From: Bacteroidota bacterium
GTDB lineage: Bacteria; Bacteroidota; Bacteroidia; UKL13-3
Length of the DNA: 64,000 nt
Reading direction: 5' to 3'
Assembly: GCA_947457395.1 (NCBI GenBank)
Contig: CANGVA010000002.1
Location: 180,675 to 244,674, forward strand
The notes under the pieces were generated by a model. It was not told where the DNA came from, searched no databases, and saw only the letters and a list, made by a program, of their open reading frames with translations. Below, one piece after another: positions 52,388 through 61,584 of the stretch (its first letter is position 1; each line of letters opens with the position of its first letter). The position numbers and the translations under genes were made by a program.

Positions 52388-52417
52388 TTGCATTATTCGA
52401 AATTTTAGCTACTTTTG
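52388..52417 (+). promoter_or_regulatory. Promoter for first DUF6089 gene, TTG-N19-TACTTTTG
   Basis: TTG (52388-52390) and TACTTTTG (52410-52417) are 19 bp apart, a complete consensus match, 21 bp before the ATG at 52439. It should start the outer-membrane block 52439-59417. Confidence 0.65.
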
Positions 52418-52438
52418 TCGTTATAAAAATGCCATTAA

Positions 52439-53287
52439 ATGACATCCCTTAGGCTTTTTCTATTATTTATTACACTGACAACCACCTCTATAACTGTATG
52501 TGCACAAAAAGTGGATATTGGAGCGTCTATTGGTGGTGCATACTACTATGGTGATGTGGTTAATGAGGTCACTCCAAGTACTATTAGACCAACAATAGGC
52601 GGTTTTATCAGATACCACTTAACAAGCCGTTTTGCAGTAAGAGCCAATGGTTTGTATGCTAGAATTTCAGGTGATGACAGGTTGAGCACAAGTGAATGGC
52701 AGCAAGAACGCGATTTTCGTTTTTATACCGATATATTAGAGGCCTCCGGAGTTTTTGAGTTTAATTTAATTGATGACCGAAACACAGGTAGAAGAATTAG
52801 AAATCCATATATACCTTATGTTTTTGGAGGGGTAGGAATATTTTATTACAGGCCAGGAACCGATATTTTTGGCAGAGACCAAAGCCTTAGGCCACTGCAA
52901 TTATCAGGAGTAGCCTATAGCGAATATGGAGTTTGTATGCCTTTTGGAATTGGATTAAGGTATTATGCATTTGGCAACTTCTTAATAGGTGCAGAAATAG
53001 GTTTAAGATATACCAATACTTCTTATTTAGATGATATTGGAAACAATGATAGATATGTTGACCCAGCATCTACACCATTTCCGAAAGCTACAGAATTTGT
53101 TTACAATAGGACCGGTGCCAATAGGAACCCCGGAGACTACCGAGGTAAGTTGGGGTTAAGCAACTTCAATTATAACGATTTTTATATGCTTGGAACTTTT
53201 ACCGTTTCATATAAATTAGGTAAGCGCCTTGGAACTAAAGGTCGCAGTTATGGCGGTAAAGCCATTCGTTGTCCAAGGTTCTATTAG
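52439..53287 (+). CDS. DUF6089-type outer-membrane beta-barrel protein, copy 1
   Basis: The 282-residue protein has a signal peptide (cleavage near VCAQ), then repeated amphipathic strands typical of an eight-stranded barrel: KVDIGASIGGAYYYGDVV, GGFIRYHLTSRFAVRANG, PYIPYVFGGVGIFYY and FGIGLRYYAFGNFLIGAEIG. This pattern is DUF6089, a Bacteroidota family of unknown function. It is the first of three tandem paralogues, all ending in a CxRF-type Cys (RCPRFY). A proper promoter lies upstream. Confidence 0.85.
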   Translation: MTSLRLFLLFITLTTTSITVCAQKVDIGASIGGAYYYGDVVNEVTPSTIRPTIGGFIRYHLTSRFAVRANGLYARISGDDRLSTSEWQQERDFRFYTDILEASGVFEFNLIDDRNTGRRIRNPYIPYVFGGVGIFYYRPGTDIFGRDQSLRPLQLSGVAYSEYGVCMPFGIGLRYYAFGNFLIGAEIGLRYTNTSYLDDIGNNDRYVDPASTPFPKATEFVYNRTGANRNPGDYRGKLGLSNFNYNDFYMLGTFTVSYKLGKRLGTKGRSYGGKAIRCPRFY

Positions 53288-53347
53288 AAATCCTTCCTAA
53301 GCAGAACAATTTGGCCTTAACCCTAATCACTTTATAGTCAGGAAAAA

Positions 53348-54196
53348 ATGAAGGGCACTTACCTCATAAGATTTGTTTTTCTATTGATGCCATTCTCGCT
53401 TTTCGCTCAAACAAGCTTAGAGTTTGGTGTGTTATTAGGCGGTTCAACTTATTATGGCGACTTAAACGGCCAGCAATTATCTGCTTCTCACGTTCACGCC
53501 TCAGGGGGCATTATCGGAAGATATAATATCAATGAGAGATGGGCGGTGAAGGGCTATTTTGGCTATGGTAAAATTTCTGGCGCAGACTCTATTAGTAAAA
53601 GTAGCAGAGATAAACAACGCAACCTAAGTTTTGTAAGCGATATTTTTGAGGTATCGGCTCAGTTCGAACTTAACCTGATTAAGAATAAAACGGGTTTTAA
53701 TAGTACGAACAAGATTATCCCATATCTTTTTTCCGGCATCGCAATTTTTAATTTTAATCCAAGGGCCACCTACAAGGGAGAGGAATATGAACTTCAGCCG
53801 CTGGGAACCGAAGGACAGGGCACTACTGAATATAATGATCGGGAGAAATATGCGCTAACGCAAATTTCAATTCCTTTGGGCTTTGGATTAAAGAAACGAT
53901 TTGGAAAACACCTTACGTTTGGCATTGAAGCAGGTCTGCGATATACTTTCACAAATTATTTGGATGATATAGGCGGAAAGTTTGCTAATAATAACGTTGT
54001 TAGAAGGGCAAGCGGAGAAGTTGCAGGGGCCTTGGCAGACCGAAGTGCCGAAGTAAATCCATCTGGCTTTCCTACGTTTGCTGAAGGCAGGAGGCGGTCC
54101 AAGAAGTGGATGCCTCTTAATGATATTTATATGCTTGGTGGCGTTACGATTACATACAAGTTTTTTCCTCAGGGCATGAGATGCCCTAAATTTTAA
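53348..54196 (+). CDS. DUF6089-type outer-membrane beta-barrel protein, copy 2
   Basis: The 282-residue paralogue has signal peptide MKGTYLIRFVFLLMPFSLFA, strands SLEFGVLLGGSTYYGDLNG, GGIIGRYNINERWAVKGYFG, IPLGFGLKKRFGKHLTFGIEAG and the TNYLDDIGG loop. It shares with copy 1 the YGD, R-YTNT/TFTNYLDDIG and terminal C-P-K/R-F segments. The 60-bp gap to copy 1 carries no visible promoter. It is longer than copy 3 in the inserted loop RSAEVNPSGFPTFAEG. Confidence 0.85.
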   Translation: MKGTYLIRFVFLLMPFSLFAQTSLEFGVLLGGSTYYGDLNGQQLSASHVHASGGIIGRYNINERWAVKGYFGYGKISGADSISKSSRDKQRNLSFVSDIFEVSAQFELNLIKNKTGFNSTNKIIPYLFSGIAIFNFNPRATYKGEEYELQPLGTEGQGTTEYNDREKYALTQISIPLGFGLKKRFGKHLTFGIEAGLRYTFTNYLDDIGGKFANNNVVRRASGEVAGALADRSAEVNPSGFPTFAEGRRRSKKWMPLNDIYMLGGVTITYKFFPQGMRCPKF

Positions 54197-54208
54197 CGTT
54201 GTACATAC

Positions 54209-55006
54209 TTGCAGAAGCGAATTCTTACCTTATGCCTTATTGTGGCTATAAATGCCCCTACGTTTTCTCAGGAAATTGAGATTGGAACAACTATTGGCGT
54301 TAGTAACTATTTTGGAGACCTTGCACCAAGTCCGGTTTTAAAAGAAATAAAACCAGCAGGAGCAATTTTCGGACGATACAATATTTCTTCATCATTTGCA
54401 TTTACAGGATCATTCTCGGTAGCCATGGTTTCGGGTACCGATCAAAATTTTAAAGAAAATCAGTATCGCAACCTTAGTTTCCGCTCAAGTATTTATGAGA
54501 TGGCAACACTCGTTGAATTTAACTTTTCTAAGTATGGTGTGGGTGTGCTTGACAAGCGGTACACAACTTATATTTTTCTTGGTCTTGCAGCTACAGGCTT
54601 CAATCCTCAGGCAAATGTAAACGGCACATGGATAAACTTGTCTAATATTCAAACAGAGGGTAAAAGATATAGTACGCTTGCCGTTTCTGTTCCTTTTGGG
54701 ATGGGCTTTAAATGCCGAATGACAAAGCATCTTGCGCTGGAAGGAAATATTGGATTCAGAAGGCTTTACTCAGACTATCTCGATGATGTAAGCGGTACCT
54801 ATCCCAATGTCCTCTCTATATTAGAAAATAATGGAGAACTGGCAGCCTTGTTAAGCGACCGGTCGGTTGAAGTTTCGGGGCAACCTTTTACTAGCAAAGA
54901 AGGCTACAGAAGAGGCAATAGTGATTTTGATGACTGGTATATCATAGGTGGCATCAGTTTAACCTACAGATTTTATAGTAGGATTAAGTGTTCAAGATTT
55001 TATTAA
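54209..55006 (+). CDS. DUF6089-type outer-membrane beta-barrel protein, copy 3
   Basis: The 265-residue third paralogue begins with TTG at 54209 (MQKRILTLCLIVAINAPTFS, signal peptide). It shares EIGTTIGVSNYFGDLAPSP, GRYNISSSFAFTGSFS, LDDVSGTYP and terminal KCSRFY with the other two. It begins only 12 bp after copy 2. The last base of its stop lies 21 bp before uppS. Confidence 0.82.
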   Translation: MQKRILTLCLIVAINAPTFSQEIEIGTTIGVSNYFGDLAPSPVLKEIKPAGAIFGRYNISSSFAFTGSFSVAMVSGTDQNFKENQYRNLSFRSSIYEMATLVEFNFSKYGVGVLDKRYTTYIFLGLAATGFNPQANVNGTWINLSNIQTEGKRYSTLAVSVPFGMGFKCRMTKHLALEGNIGFRRLYSDYLDDVSGTYPNVLSILENNGELAALLSDRSVEVSGQPFTSKEGYRRGNSDFDDWYIIGGISLTYRFYSRIKCSRFY

Positions 55007-55027
55007 TTTCGCGCTTTGTCCTTTTTA

Positions 55028-55777
55028 ATGAGCCAAAAGCAAAACATACTTCAAAATAAACTACCTAAACATATTGCCATCATCATGGATGGTAATGGTC
55101 GTTGGGCCAAGGGTAAAGGCAAGTTTCGCATATTCGGGCATCAAAATGGGGTAAAGGCAGTAAGGGAAACAACTGAAGCCTGTGCAGAGTTAGGTGTAAA
55201 GTACCTTACATTGTACGCTTTTTCAACCGAAAACTGGAGCAGGCCTAAAGAGGAAATCAACGCATTAATGGAATTGTTGGTATCAACTATAAGGAAAGAA
55301 ACACCAACATTGATGAAAAATGGCATTAGGCTCCAAAGTATTGGAAATAAAGAAGATTTACCGGCCAAATGCAGAAAAGAGTTGGAAGAGTCTATTAAAG
55401 AAACAGAACAAAATACACGAATGACCCTTATTTTGGCGTTAAGCTATAGCGCTAAATGGGATATAGTAAATTCGGTTAAGGAAATAGCTAAACAGGTTAG
55501 TTTGGGCCTAGTAAAGCCTGAAGAGATTGATGAAAACATCATAAATAATCATCTTTCAACTGCTGCATATCCGCACCCAGAATTAATGATAAGAACCAGT
55601 GGAGAGCAACGCATAAGCAATTTTTTACTTTGGGAGATTGCCTACAGTGAATTGTATTTCAGCTCCAAGCTCTGGCCTGATTTTACTAAAGAAGATTTAT
55701 TTGAAGCAGTAATTAACTATCAAAACCGCGAAAGAAGATTTGGAAAAACCAGCGAACAAATGGCCCAGTCGGTATAA
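55028..55777 (+). CDS. uppS: Isoprenyl transferase (undecaprenyl diphosphate synthase)
   Basis: UppS makes the C55 carrier lipid for peptidoglycan and polysaccharides from farnesyl diphosphate and eight isopentenyl units. The 249-residue cis-prenyltransferase has IIMDGNGRWAKGKG with catalytic Asp21, YLTLYAFSTENWSRP and the C-terminal RTSGEQRISNFLLWEIAYSE. ATG 55028 gives the natural start. Its 3' end overlaps bamA by 38 bp. Its products also support the glycan locus in this window. Confidence 0.95.
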   Translation: MSQKQNILQNKLPKHIAIIMDGNGRWAKGKGKFRIFGHQNGVKAVRETTEACAELGVKYLTLYAFSTENWSRPKEEINALMELLVSTIRKETPTLMKNGIRLQSIGNKEDLPAKCRKELEESIKETEQNTRMTLILALSYSAKWDIVNSVKEIAKQVSLGLVKPEEIDENIINNHLSTAAYPHPELMIRTSGEQRISNFLLWEIAYSELYFSSKLWPDFTKEDLFEAVINYQNRERRFGKTSEQMAQSV

Positions 55778-58301
55778 AGTTTTTCTTTATCTCCTAATGA
55801 TTTGTGCGGCCTTTACTGCGCCTCAAAAACTATTTGCCCAATCCGATAGTACAACATCTTCAGTTTCTCTCAGCGTTGATTATTCAAGGCCGCAAACCTA
55901 TGAACTCGCTAATATTGTTATTACCGGAACTAATTTTTACGATAAAAGTGTGTTGCAGATTTTATCAGGGCTAACCGTGGGGCAAAAAATAAAAATCCCT
56001 TCTGATGATATTTCTAAAGCTATATCCAACCTATGGAAACAAAAACTTTTTGATGATGTTCAGATTAGGATTTTTGAAATACAAGATGATAAAATAGCCC
56101 TGGAAATATTTTTGCTGGAAAAACCCCGTCTTTCAACTTTTTCTATTAAAGGACTTAAAAAAGGTAAGGCAAATACATTAAGAGAAGAGCTAACACTCAA
56201 ATCGGGTCAAATTATTACAGATAATATGCTAGCAGCAACCCGTACCGAAATAAAACGCCACTTTAAAGAAAAAGGATTTTTGGATGCAGATGCCACCTTT
56301 GAGCAGGAAACAGATGATGCAAGAAAAAATACAGCAAGACTAAAGATAACCGTTAACAGAGGTCCAAAAATTAAAATTAACCAAATTGAAATTGAGGGCA
56401 ACTCTGCACTAACTGATAAAAAAATAAGGAAGCTGTTTAAGGACACCAAATCTCGTCACCGTTTGTTTGCCAAATCAAGGTTTGAAGAGGATAAATTTCA
56501 GGAAGATAAACAACGCATTATAGAAAAATATTTGTCTCTTGGCTATCGGGATATTGATATTGTTTCTGACTCTGTTTACCGCCATGACCTAAAGAATTTG
56601 AACATTAAGATAGTTTTGAATGAAGGTAAGAAATATTATTTCAGGGATATACGATTTATTGGTAATAGTAAGTACACAACCGAAGAGTTGATGAGTATTT
56701 TAAAAATTAACAAGGGTGATGTATATGACCAGTCTGTGTTAGATACAAGATTAAATATGAACCAGAATGGCTTAGATATTAGCACACTATATATGGATGA
56801 TGGCTATTTGTTTTTTAATGTACAGCCAGTAGAGGTATTGGTGGAGAATGACTCCATAGATCTGGAAATACGTATTAACGAAGGTGCGCAAGCCCGAATT
56901 AATAAAGTTACCGTATCAGGAAATACTAAAACAAGTGATCATGTTATTTTAAGAGAGCTAAGAACTAAACCAGGCCAGCTGTTTAGCAGGTCAGATGTTA
57001 CACGCTCCTTGCGTGAGCTTGCACAGGTTGGTTATTTCAATCCTGAAGCATTAAATGTAAACCCTGTGCCAAACCCTGAGGCGGGAACTGTTGATATTGA
57101 ATACAAAGTAGAGGAAAAGCCTAATGACCAGATAGAACTTTCTGCCGGTTGGGGTGCAAGCACCATTGTAGGAACCTTAGGCCTTTCGTTAAACAATTTT
57201 TCTACCAAGCGCATGTTTAATAAAAGAGCCTGGAACCCCATTCCAAGTGGTGATGGCCAAAGGCTTGCCCTCAGAGCACAAACAAACGGAACGTTTTTTC
57301 AGTCATACAATGCATCATTTACTGAGCCATGGTTAGGGGGCAAAAAGCCAAACTCTTTTTCTGCTTCTGTCTTTCTTTCTATACAATCAAACGGACTTAG
57401 TATTGGAGATGCCAGGCGCACCGCGCTATGGACGAGTGGAGCCACCATCGGATTAGGTAAGCGTTTAAAGTTTCCTGACGACTGGTTTACCCTGCAATAC
57501 TCATTAACCTATCAGCGCTATTTTAATGAAGTAAGTGCACTGGGCGAGAGTTTTCTTAACTTCATACCTCCCGGTCCTTCAAACAATTTAAACTTCCGCA
57601 TAGTATTATCAAGAAACTCTGTTGATCAGCCTATATATCCAAGGCAAGGCTCAAACATAACACTGTCTGTGCAATTCACTCCTCCTTACTCATTAATTAA
57701 TGGCCGCGATTATAAAACAATTGATGCTTCAGAGAAGATGCGCTGGCTGGAGTTTCATAAGTGGAAATTTGATGCCACTTGGTATGCTAAACTGGTAGGA
57801 AACCTTGTTTTTATGTCAAGGGTCAATTTTGGTTTTATTGGCCAGTATAATAGAGATGTTGGCTATACTCCATTTGAACGATTTTGGTTGGGTGGATCCG
57901 GTTTAATGGGCTTTAGTTTAGATGGTAGAGAACTGATTGCCCTTCGCGGATATTCAGATAATTCTCTTACACCTTTGGTGTTTAATCCTCAGGCTGGTAG
58001 GGTAGTGCAGCAAGGCGGACTCATCTATAACCGATACACCATGGAACTTAGGTATCCTATTTCTCTTAACCCCTCTGCAACGGTGTATCCGCTTGTGTTT
58101 TTTGAAGCAGGGAAAGCGTGGTCCAGATATGAAGATTTCTCCCCATTTTCCGTTTATCGTTCTACCGGACTTGGCGTTCGGATATTTTTGCCTATGTTTG
58201 GCATGATTGGGCTCGATTACGGATATGGATTTGATGATGTTCCCTTTCAGAGCGCTGCAAACAGAGGAAATATTCATTTTCTGTTAGGGCAGCAATTTTA
58301 A
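55740..58301 (+). CDS. bamA: Outer-membrane protein assembly factor BamA
   Basis: BamA inserts beta-barrels into the outer membrane. The 853-residue protein has a signal peptide (cleavage near KLFAQ), five POTRA-like repeats over about residues 50-430 (ANIVITGTNFYDKSVLQIL; KINQIEIEGNSALTDKKI; RDIRFIGNSKYTTEELMSIL; INKVTVSGNTKTSDHVILRE) and a 16-strand Omp85 barrel to the end, with the loop-6 motif VRGY replaced by LRGYSD and the C-terminal FLLGQQF. The only start that gives a signal peptide is TTG 55740, which overlaps uppS. Confidence 0.94.
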   Translation: MEKPANKWPSRYKVFLYLLMICAAFTAPQKLFAQSDSTTSSVSLSVDYSRPQTYELANIVITGTNFYDKSVLQILSGLTVGQKIKIPSDDISKAISNLWKQKLFDDVQIRIFEIQDDKIALEIFLLEKPRLSTFSIKGLKKGKANTLREELTLKSGQIITDNMLAATRTEIKRHFKEKGFLDADATFEQETDDARKNTARLKITVNRGPKIKINQIEIEGNSALTDKKIRKLFKDTKSRHRLFAKSRFEEDKFQEDKQRIIEKYLSLGYRDIDIVSDSVYRHDLKNLNIKIVLNEGKKYYFRDIRFIGNSKYTTEELMSILKINKGDVYDQSVLDTRLNMNQNGLDISTLYMDDGYLFFNVQPVEVLVENDSIDLEIRINEGAQARINKVTVSGNTKTSDHVILRELRTKPGQLFSRSDVTRSLRELAQVGYFNPEALNVNPVPNPEAGTVDIEYKVEEKPNDQIELSAGWGASTIVGTLGLSLNNFSTKRMFNKRAWNPIPSGDGQRLALRAQTNGTFFQSYNASFTEPWLGGKKPNSFSASVFLSIQSNGLSIGDARRTALWTSGATIGLGKRLKFPDDWFTLQYSLTYQRYFNEVSALGESFLNFIPPGPSNNLNFRIVLSRNSVDQPIYPRQGSNITLSVQFTPPYSLINGRDYKTIDASEKMRWLEFHKWKFDATWYAKLVGNLVFMSRVNFGFIGQYNRDVGYTPFERFWLGGSGLMGFSLDGRELIALRGYSDNSLTPLVFNPQAGRVVQQGGLIYNRYTMELRYPISLNPSATVYPLVFFEAGKAWSRYEDFSPFSVYRSTGLGVRIFLPMFGMIGLDYGYGFDDVPFQSAANRGNIHFLLGQQF

Positions 58302-58311
58302 AAAGGCTTAA

Positions 58312-58857
58312 ATGAAAAAAATAGCATTCATCATATTGGCAATTGCCATTACTTGTTTTGCCCAAGCGCAACGATTTGGATATGTTGATACTGAATATAT
58401 TCTTGATTTAATGCCTGAATATAAATCTGCCCAAAAACAGTTGGATCAGCTAAGCGAAGACTGGCAAAAAGAGGTAGAGAAAAAGCAGCAGGGTATAGAT
58501 AAAATGTATCGCGATTTTCAGGCAGAACAGGTTTTGCTTACAGAGGACCTAAGAAAAAAGCGAGAAGAAGAAATTAAATTGAAAGAGAAGGAGCTGCGAG
58601 ACTTCCGAAACCAAAAGTTTGGTTATGAGGGTGAATTATTTAAAAAAAGGCAGGAATTAATAAAGCCAATTCAGGATCGGGTGTTTGATGCCATACAAAA
58701 AGTTGCCAAACAAAGCGCGCTTGACTTTATATTTGCCAAATCAGGTGAGTTTATTATGCTATACTCCAATGCCAAATACGATAAAAGTGATGAGGTTTTG
58801 GCAGAATTGGGTGTTGCTATAAACAAAACAGATAAAGACACTAACAAGAAAAAATAA
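58312..58857 (+). CDS. OmpH/Skp-family periplasmic chaperone, copy 1
   Basis: The 181-residue protein has a signal peptide (MKKIAFIILAIAITCFA, cleavage near QAQ) and RFGYVDTEYILDLMPEYKSA, the OmpH start, followed by a long charged coiled coil (about 45-120) and a small C-terminal beta part. Skp-like trimers hold unfolded outer-membrane proteins before delivery to BamA, encoded 10 bp upstream. A second copy follows after 14 bp. Confidence 0.9.
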   Translation: MKKIAFIILAIAITCFAQAQRFGYVDTEYILDLMPEYKSAQKQLDQLSEDWQKEVEKKQQGIDKMYRDFQAEQVLLTEDLRKKREEEIKLKEKELRDFRNQKFGYEGELFKKRQELIKPIQDRVFDAIQKVAKQSALDFIFAKSGEFIMLYSNAKYDKSDEVLAELGVAINKTDKDTNKKK

Positions 58858-58871
58858 GTAATAGTAAAACA

Positions 58872-59417
58872 ATGAAAAGAATCACAACAATTGCATTTGT
58901 ATTGCTGCTGGCAGTGGCAATTACACCCGGAAAGGTACAAGCACAAAAATTTGGCTATATCGAGTTTCAGGATTTAATGACCCAGATGCCTGAGTATAAA
59001 AAAGCAACCGGTGAAATGGAGGCTTTTGGAAAACAGCTACAGGAAGAAATGAAAAAAATGAGCTCAGAGCTTGAGAAGAAGTATGATGAATACCAAAAGG
59101 GCGAAGCTAAGATGAATGATGCCATTAAAGAATATAAGCAAAAAGAATTGAGAGATATTCAGGCCCGTTTGCAAGAGTTTCAGGAAACAGCACAAGAAAA
59201 TGTTCGCAAAAAAGAACAGGATTTGCTTAAGCCTATTGTTGATAAAGCAAAAACAGCCATTGCTGATGTAGCAAAAGCACAGGGCATTGCTTATGTTTTT
59301 GATAGCAGCCCCGGCACACCTCTTTTGTATAAGCCAGAGGGTGATAATTTGATGGCAGCAGTAAAAAAGAAATTAAATATTACCACCATTGCTGAGCCAC
59401 CTGCCCCGGGCAAGTAA
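58872..59417 (+). CDS. OmpH/Skp-family periplasmic chaperone, copy 2
   Basis: The same length as copy 1 (181 residues), with a signal peptide (ATG-KRITTIAFVLLLAVAITPG; cleavage near VQAQ), KFGYIEFQDLMTQMPEYKKA and a coiled coil of about 45-130 ending in a proline-rich tail. It is the last gene of the bamA block, followed by a rho-independent terminator (59441-59468). The two copies differ enough to suggest distinct clients or hetero-oligomers. Confidence 0.9.
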   Translation: MKRITTIAFVLLLAVAITPGKVQAQKFGYIEFQDLMTQMPEYKKATGEMEAFGKQLQEEMKKMSSELEKKYDEYQKGEAKMNDAIKEYKQKELRDIQARLQEFQETAQENVRKKEQDLLKPIVDKAKTAIADVAKAQGIAYVFDSSPGTPLLYKPEGDNLMAAVKKKLNITTIAEPPAPGK

Positions 59418-59440
59418 GGATTGGAATAAGACAATTAATA

Positions 59441-59468
59441 AGCCACCCGTAAAAAGGTGGCTTTTTTT
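59441..59468 (+). terminator. Rho-independent terminator of the bamA-ompH block
   Basis: A stem AGCCACC/GGTGGCT (59441-59447 with 59456-59462) with an eight-base loop is followed by a run of seven T. It lies 24 bp after the second ompH stop. Confidence 0.88.
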
Positions 59469-59482
59469 ATGCCAGATCTTGT

Positions 59483-59512
59483 TTTTTGTTGCACAAAAAA
59501 AACCTGTACGTT
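59483..59512. repeat. Left copy of 29-30-bp direct repeat bracketing the accessory locus
   Basis: From TTTTTGTTGCAC to CCTGTACGTT this copy equals the one at 63904-63932 except for one extra A in the A-run. Read on the minus strand it is the second half (ACAGGTTTT) of a terminator whose first arm is missing here but present at the right copy. Confidence 0.7.
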
Positions 59513-59799
59513 CACGCTCGACTCTGTTGCTTAATCTTAGATTCTTATCAGGTTCTATGTAGCTAATTAAATCTTAAGTTAGCTAGCTATATTATTCAGC
59601 GCTTATGCGAATATTATGTAAAATTATTAAAATCAAAGGAACTAAAGGTGGCTGATGTTTGATAATGTTTCAAGTCTTACTTTCTAATCTTGTTCGTATT
59701 TCTTGTTGTTCATTTAAAAATACATAGCATACTGTTTTGTAATTAATAATCCAAAGATTACAAATTATTTTAAACGAAAATAAATATTGACAAAACGCT

Positions 59800-61512
59800 T
59801 TACTCTTTTACAAATCTTATTACTTGCAATAATTTGTTTGCTTCATTAAGCAATTGGATAAAATAAATACCTGTAGGCAGATGGTTGATATTTGCTTTTT
59901 GTATCGTTTTTTCCCAATCCACAGCGTATCGCTTACCTTGTTCATCCCAAATCTGTATGGCACTTACAGGTTTATTGCCTTGTATGTATATTTGATTTAC
60001 TGCCGGGTTGGGATAGAGGGTATAGTTGTGTTGTATAGCGAGTGAATTAACTTGCTTTACGGAAGTGATTACACCATATTGATTGATTTTATAAACCGAA
60101 ATATCAAATGCATGCACTTGCATACCTGGAAATTGCGGATCGTTTAATGGCCCCGGGCTACTGCGTGTGGTTAAAATCATCCCCCCATCTTGTGTGGCAT
60201 TTACCGATACAATTCCTTCGCGATTGCGTGCGGGTATTCTGCGCTCCCATGTTTTATTGAGTGTGCTGTCAAATTGGCTGATGAGTAATAAGCTAGGGAA
60301 AGAATCATATCTCCTTTGCACATTTACCACATCGCCTATTTGCCTGCCGTAATAAATTTTGTTTTCATCCCAATAGTCGAGGCATTGCATAAAAGCAGAA
60401 CTGTAAAGGTCGCCATATAAACGATACATATTAATGCCATCGTCAATGGTATCATAAAATGCTTCGCGTATGTCTTCTACAAAGCTGAAACGGTAGGGAA
60501 TATTGCTAAAATTTCTAAGAGCATGTTGGTTTAATGGTATAATTGCAATCCCCGATTGACTTGGATTATATTGATATAGTGAATCTAAACAAAATCCTTT
60601 TTCACAGTAATAACTACCTGGCCCTACAATGAATAACAAACTGTCTTTAAAATATCGAATATTCTGTCGCCATTGGTAATTAAATACATGCTTTGGGATA
60701 TTATTTGAGTCAATAGCTAGGGGTAAGATACCACCAGCATAAAGTCCTCTCCATGTCGAATCATTTGAATTAAAAAAATTCACTACAGACCCCGTTACGC
60801 CAGATGCTTTCCTTGATTTTAATAAAAAACTATTATATACCCATTCAAAATCCATGGGTAATGTTTGACTTATTGTGATTTTAAGTAAACGACCATCATC
60901 AGTTTTCAAGAAATTTAAAGTATCCCATTGATAAGATATGGCATGTGTTTGCAACTTAAAATGTGCATCAATTACATAAGGAGAACCTAAGCTCGTATCT
61001 GCAATACCAAGTGTGCCAAAATACTCTGCATTTTTTCTGTGTTTTATTTTTATATCATATATCCCTGAGCGATCAATTGGGGAATAGTAGTTGGGAGCCA
61101 TGTAATGAATGTCAAGAAATTCAAACGATGTATCGGTTTGAATATACCCAAAGTGAGTCGGCTTATTATTAAACGTAGGCGCTGTGGTATCAAACGTGCA
61201 AAACACGGTGTATTGGTTTTCTCCGGTTTTAAAAATACCCCCGGCATTATTAATACCCATATCGGGTAGTTCAAGTGTTTTATGGTACATAGGCTGTCCC
61301 TCTATATCCATACGTACCAATACTAAGCTGCCTTTACCATTCCACAGCCACGGGCGGTTTACTGCTGCCATCAGCAACGTACCATCTTCCAATGCCTGCA
61401 CCACACATGGGTAATCCTGCTGTGGGGTGCTGATGCTATCATAAGCAGGTATGCGCTGCGCGTATACCAGTTTTGTGATTAGGAATAAAATTATAATGAG
61501 TTGAATACGCAT
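59800..61512 (-). CDS. Secreted protein with type IX (type A) sorting domain
   Basis: The 570-residue protein has a signal peptide (IQLIIILFLITKLVYAQ) and a C-terminal Por-secretion-type domain of about 75 residues (YTLYPNPAVNQIYIQGNK, AIQIWDEQGKRYAVDW, LPTGIYFIQLL, VIRFVKE). The middle has aromatic, Tyr/Asp-rich, beta-rich repeats without a domain I recognise; the fragment GMILTTRSSPGPL recalls repeat proteins of the delta-60 type. It is a likely surface protein. Upstream is a strong hairpin separating it from the lipoprotein gene. Confidence 0.85.
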   Translation of the reverse strand: MRIQLIIILFLITKLVYAQRIPAYDSISTPQQDYPCVVQALEDGTLLMAAVNRPWLWNGKGSLVLVRMDIEGQPMYHKTLELPDMGINNAGGIFKTGENQYTVFCTFDTTAPTFNNKPTHFGYIQTDTSFEFLDIHYMAPNYYSPIDRSGIYDIKIKHRKNAEYFGTLGIADTSLGSPYVIDAHFKLQTHAISYQWDTLNFLKTDDGRLLKITISQTLPMDFEWVYNSFLLKSRKASGVTGSVVNFFNSNDSTWRGLYAGGILPLAIDSNNIPKHVFNYQWRQNIRYFKDSLLFIVGPGSYYCEKGFCLDSLYQYNPSQSGIAIIPLNQHALRNFSNIPYRFSFVEDIREAFYDTIDDGINMYRLYGDLYSSAFMQCLDYWDENKIYYGRQIGDVVNVQRRYDSFPSLLLISQFDSTLNKTWERRIPARNREGIVSVNATQDGGMILTTRSSPGPLNDPQFPGMQVHAFDISVYKINQYGVITSVKQVNSLAIQHNYTLYPNPAVNQIYIQGNKPVSAIQIWDEQGKRYAVDWEKTIQKANINHLPTGIYFIQLLNEANKLLQVIRFVKE

Positions 61513-61526
61513 AATTTAATATATAC

Positions 61527-61569
61527 AAAGATGCTGCTTTGGAACCCGAAATTCCAAAGCAGCATCTTT
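61527..61569. terminator. Perfect 18-bp inverted repeat, probable bidirectional terminator
   Basis: Arms AAAGATGCTGCTTTGGAA (61527-61544) and its exact complement (61552-61569) enclose a 7-base loop. It lies 15 bp after the lipoprotein stop on the minus strand and directly before the next gene, where it should end transcription; T/A runs at both ends suit either direction. Confidence 0.75.
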
Positions 61570-61584
61570 AAGTTATGTTAATTG

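Larger units (their letters stand above)
59418..59799. other. Non-coding spacer with terminator, repeat copy and palindromes
   Basis: No gene is supported. It holds the ompH terminator (59441-59468), the left copy of a 29-30-bp repeat (59483-59512), a 7-bp inverted repeat TAGCTAA/TTAGCTA (59560-59585) and an 8-bp inverted repeat TTTGTAAT/ATTACAAA (59736-59764) just downstream of the minus-strand type IX gene, where it could act as a weak terminator. The rest is AT-rich with nothing I can name. Confidence 0.6.

Noticed and set aside
52428-52451. Short upstream frame MPLNDIP overlapping the first DUF6089 start
   Set aside because: Seven codons with no leader-peptide features; most likely chance.
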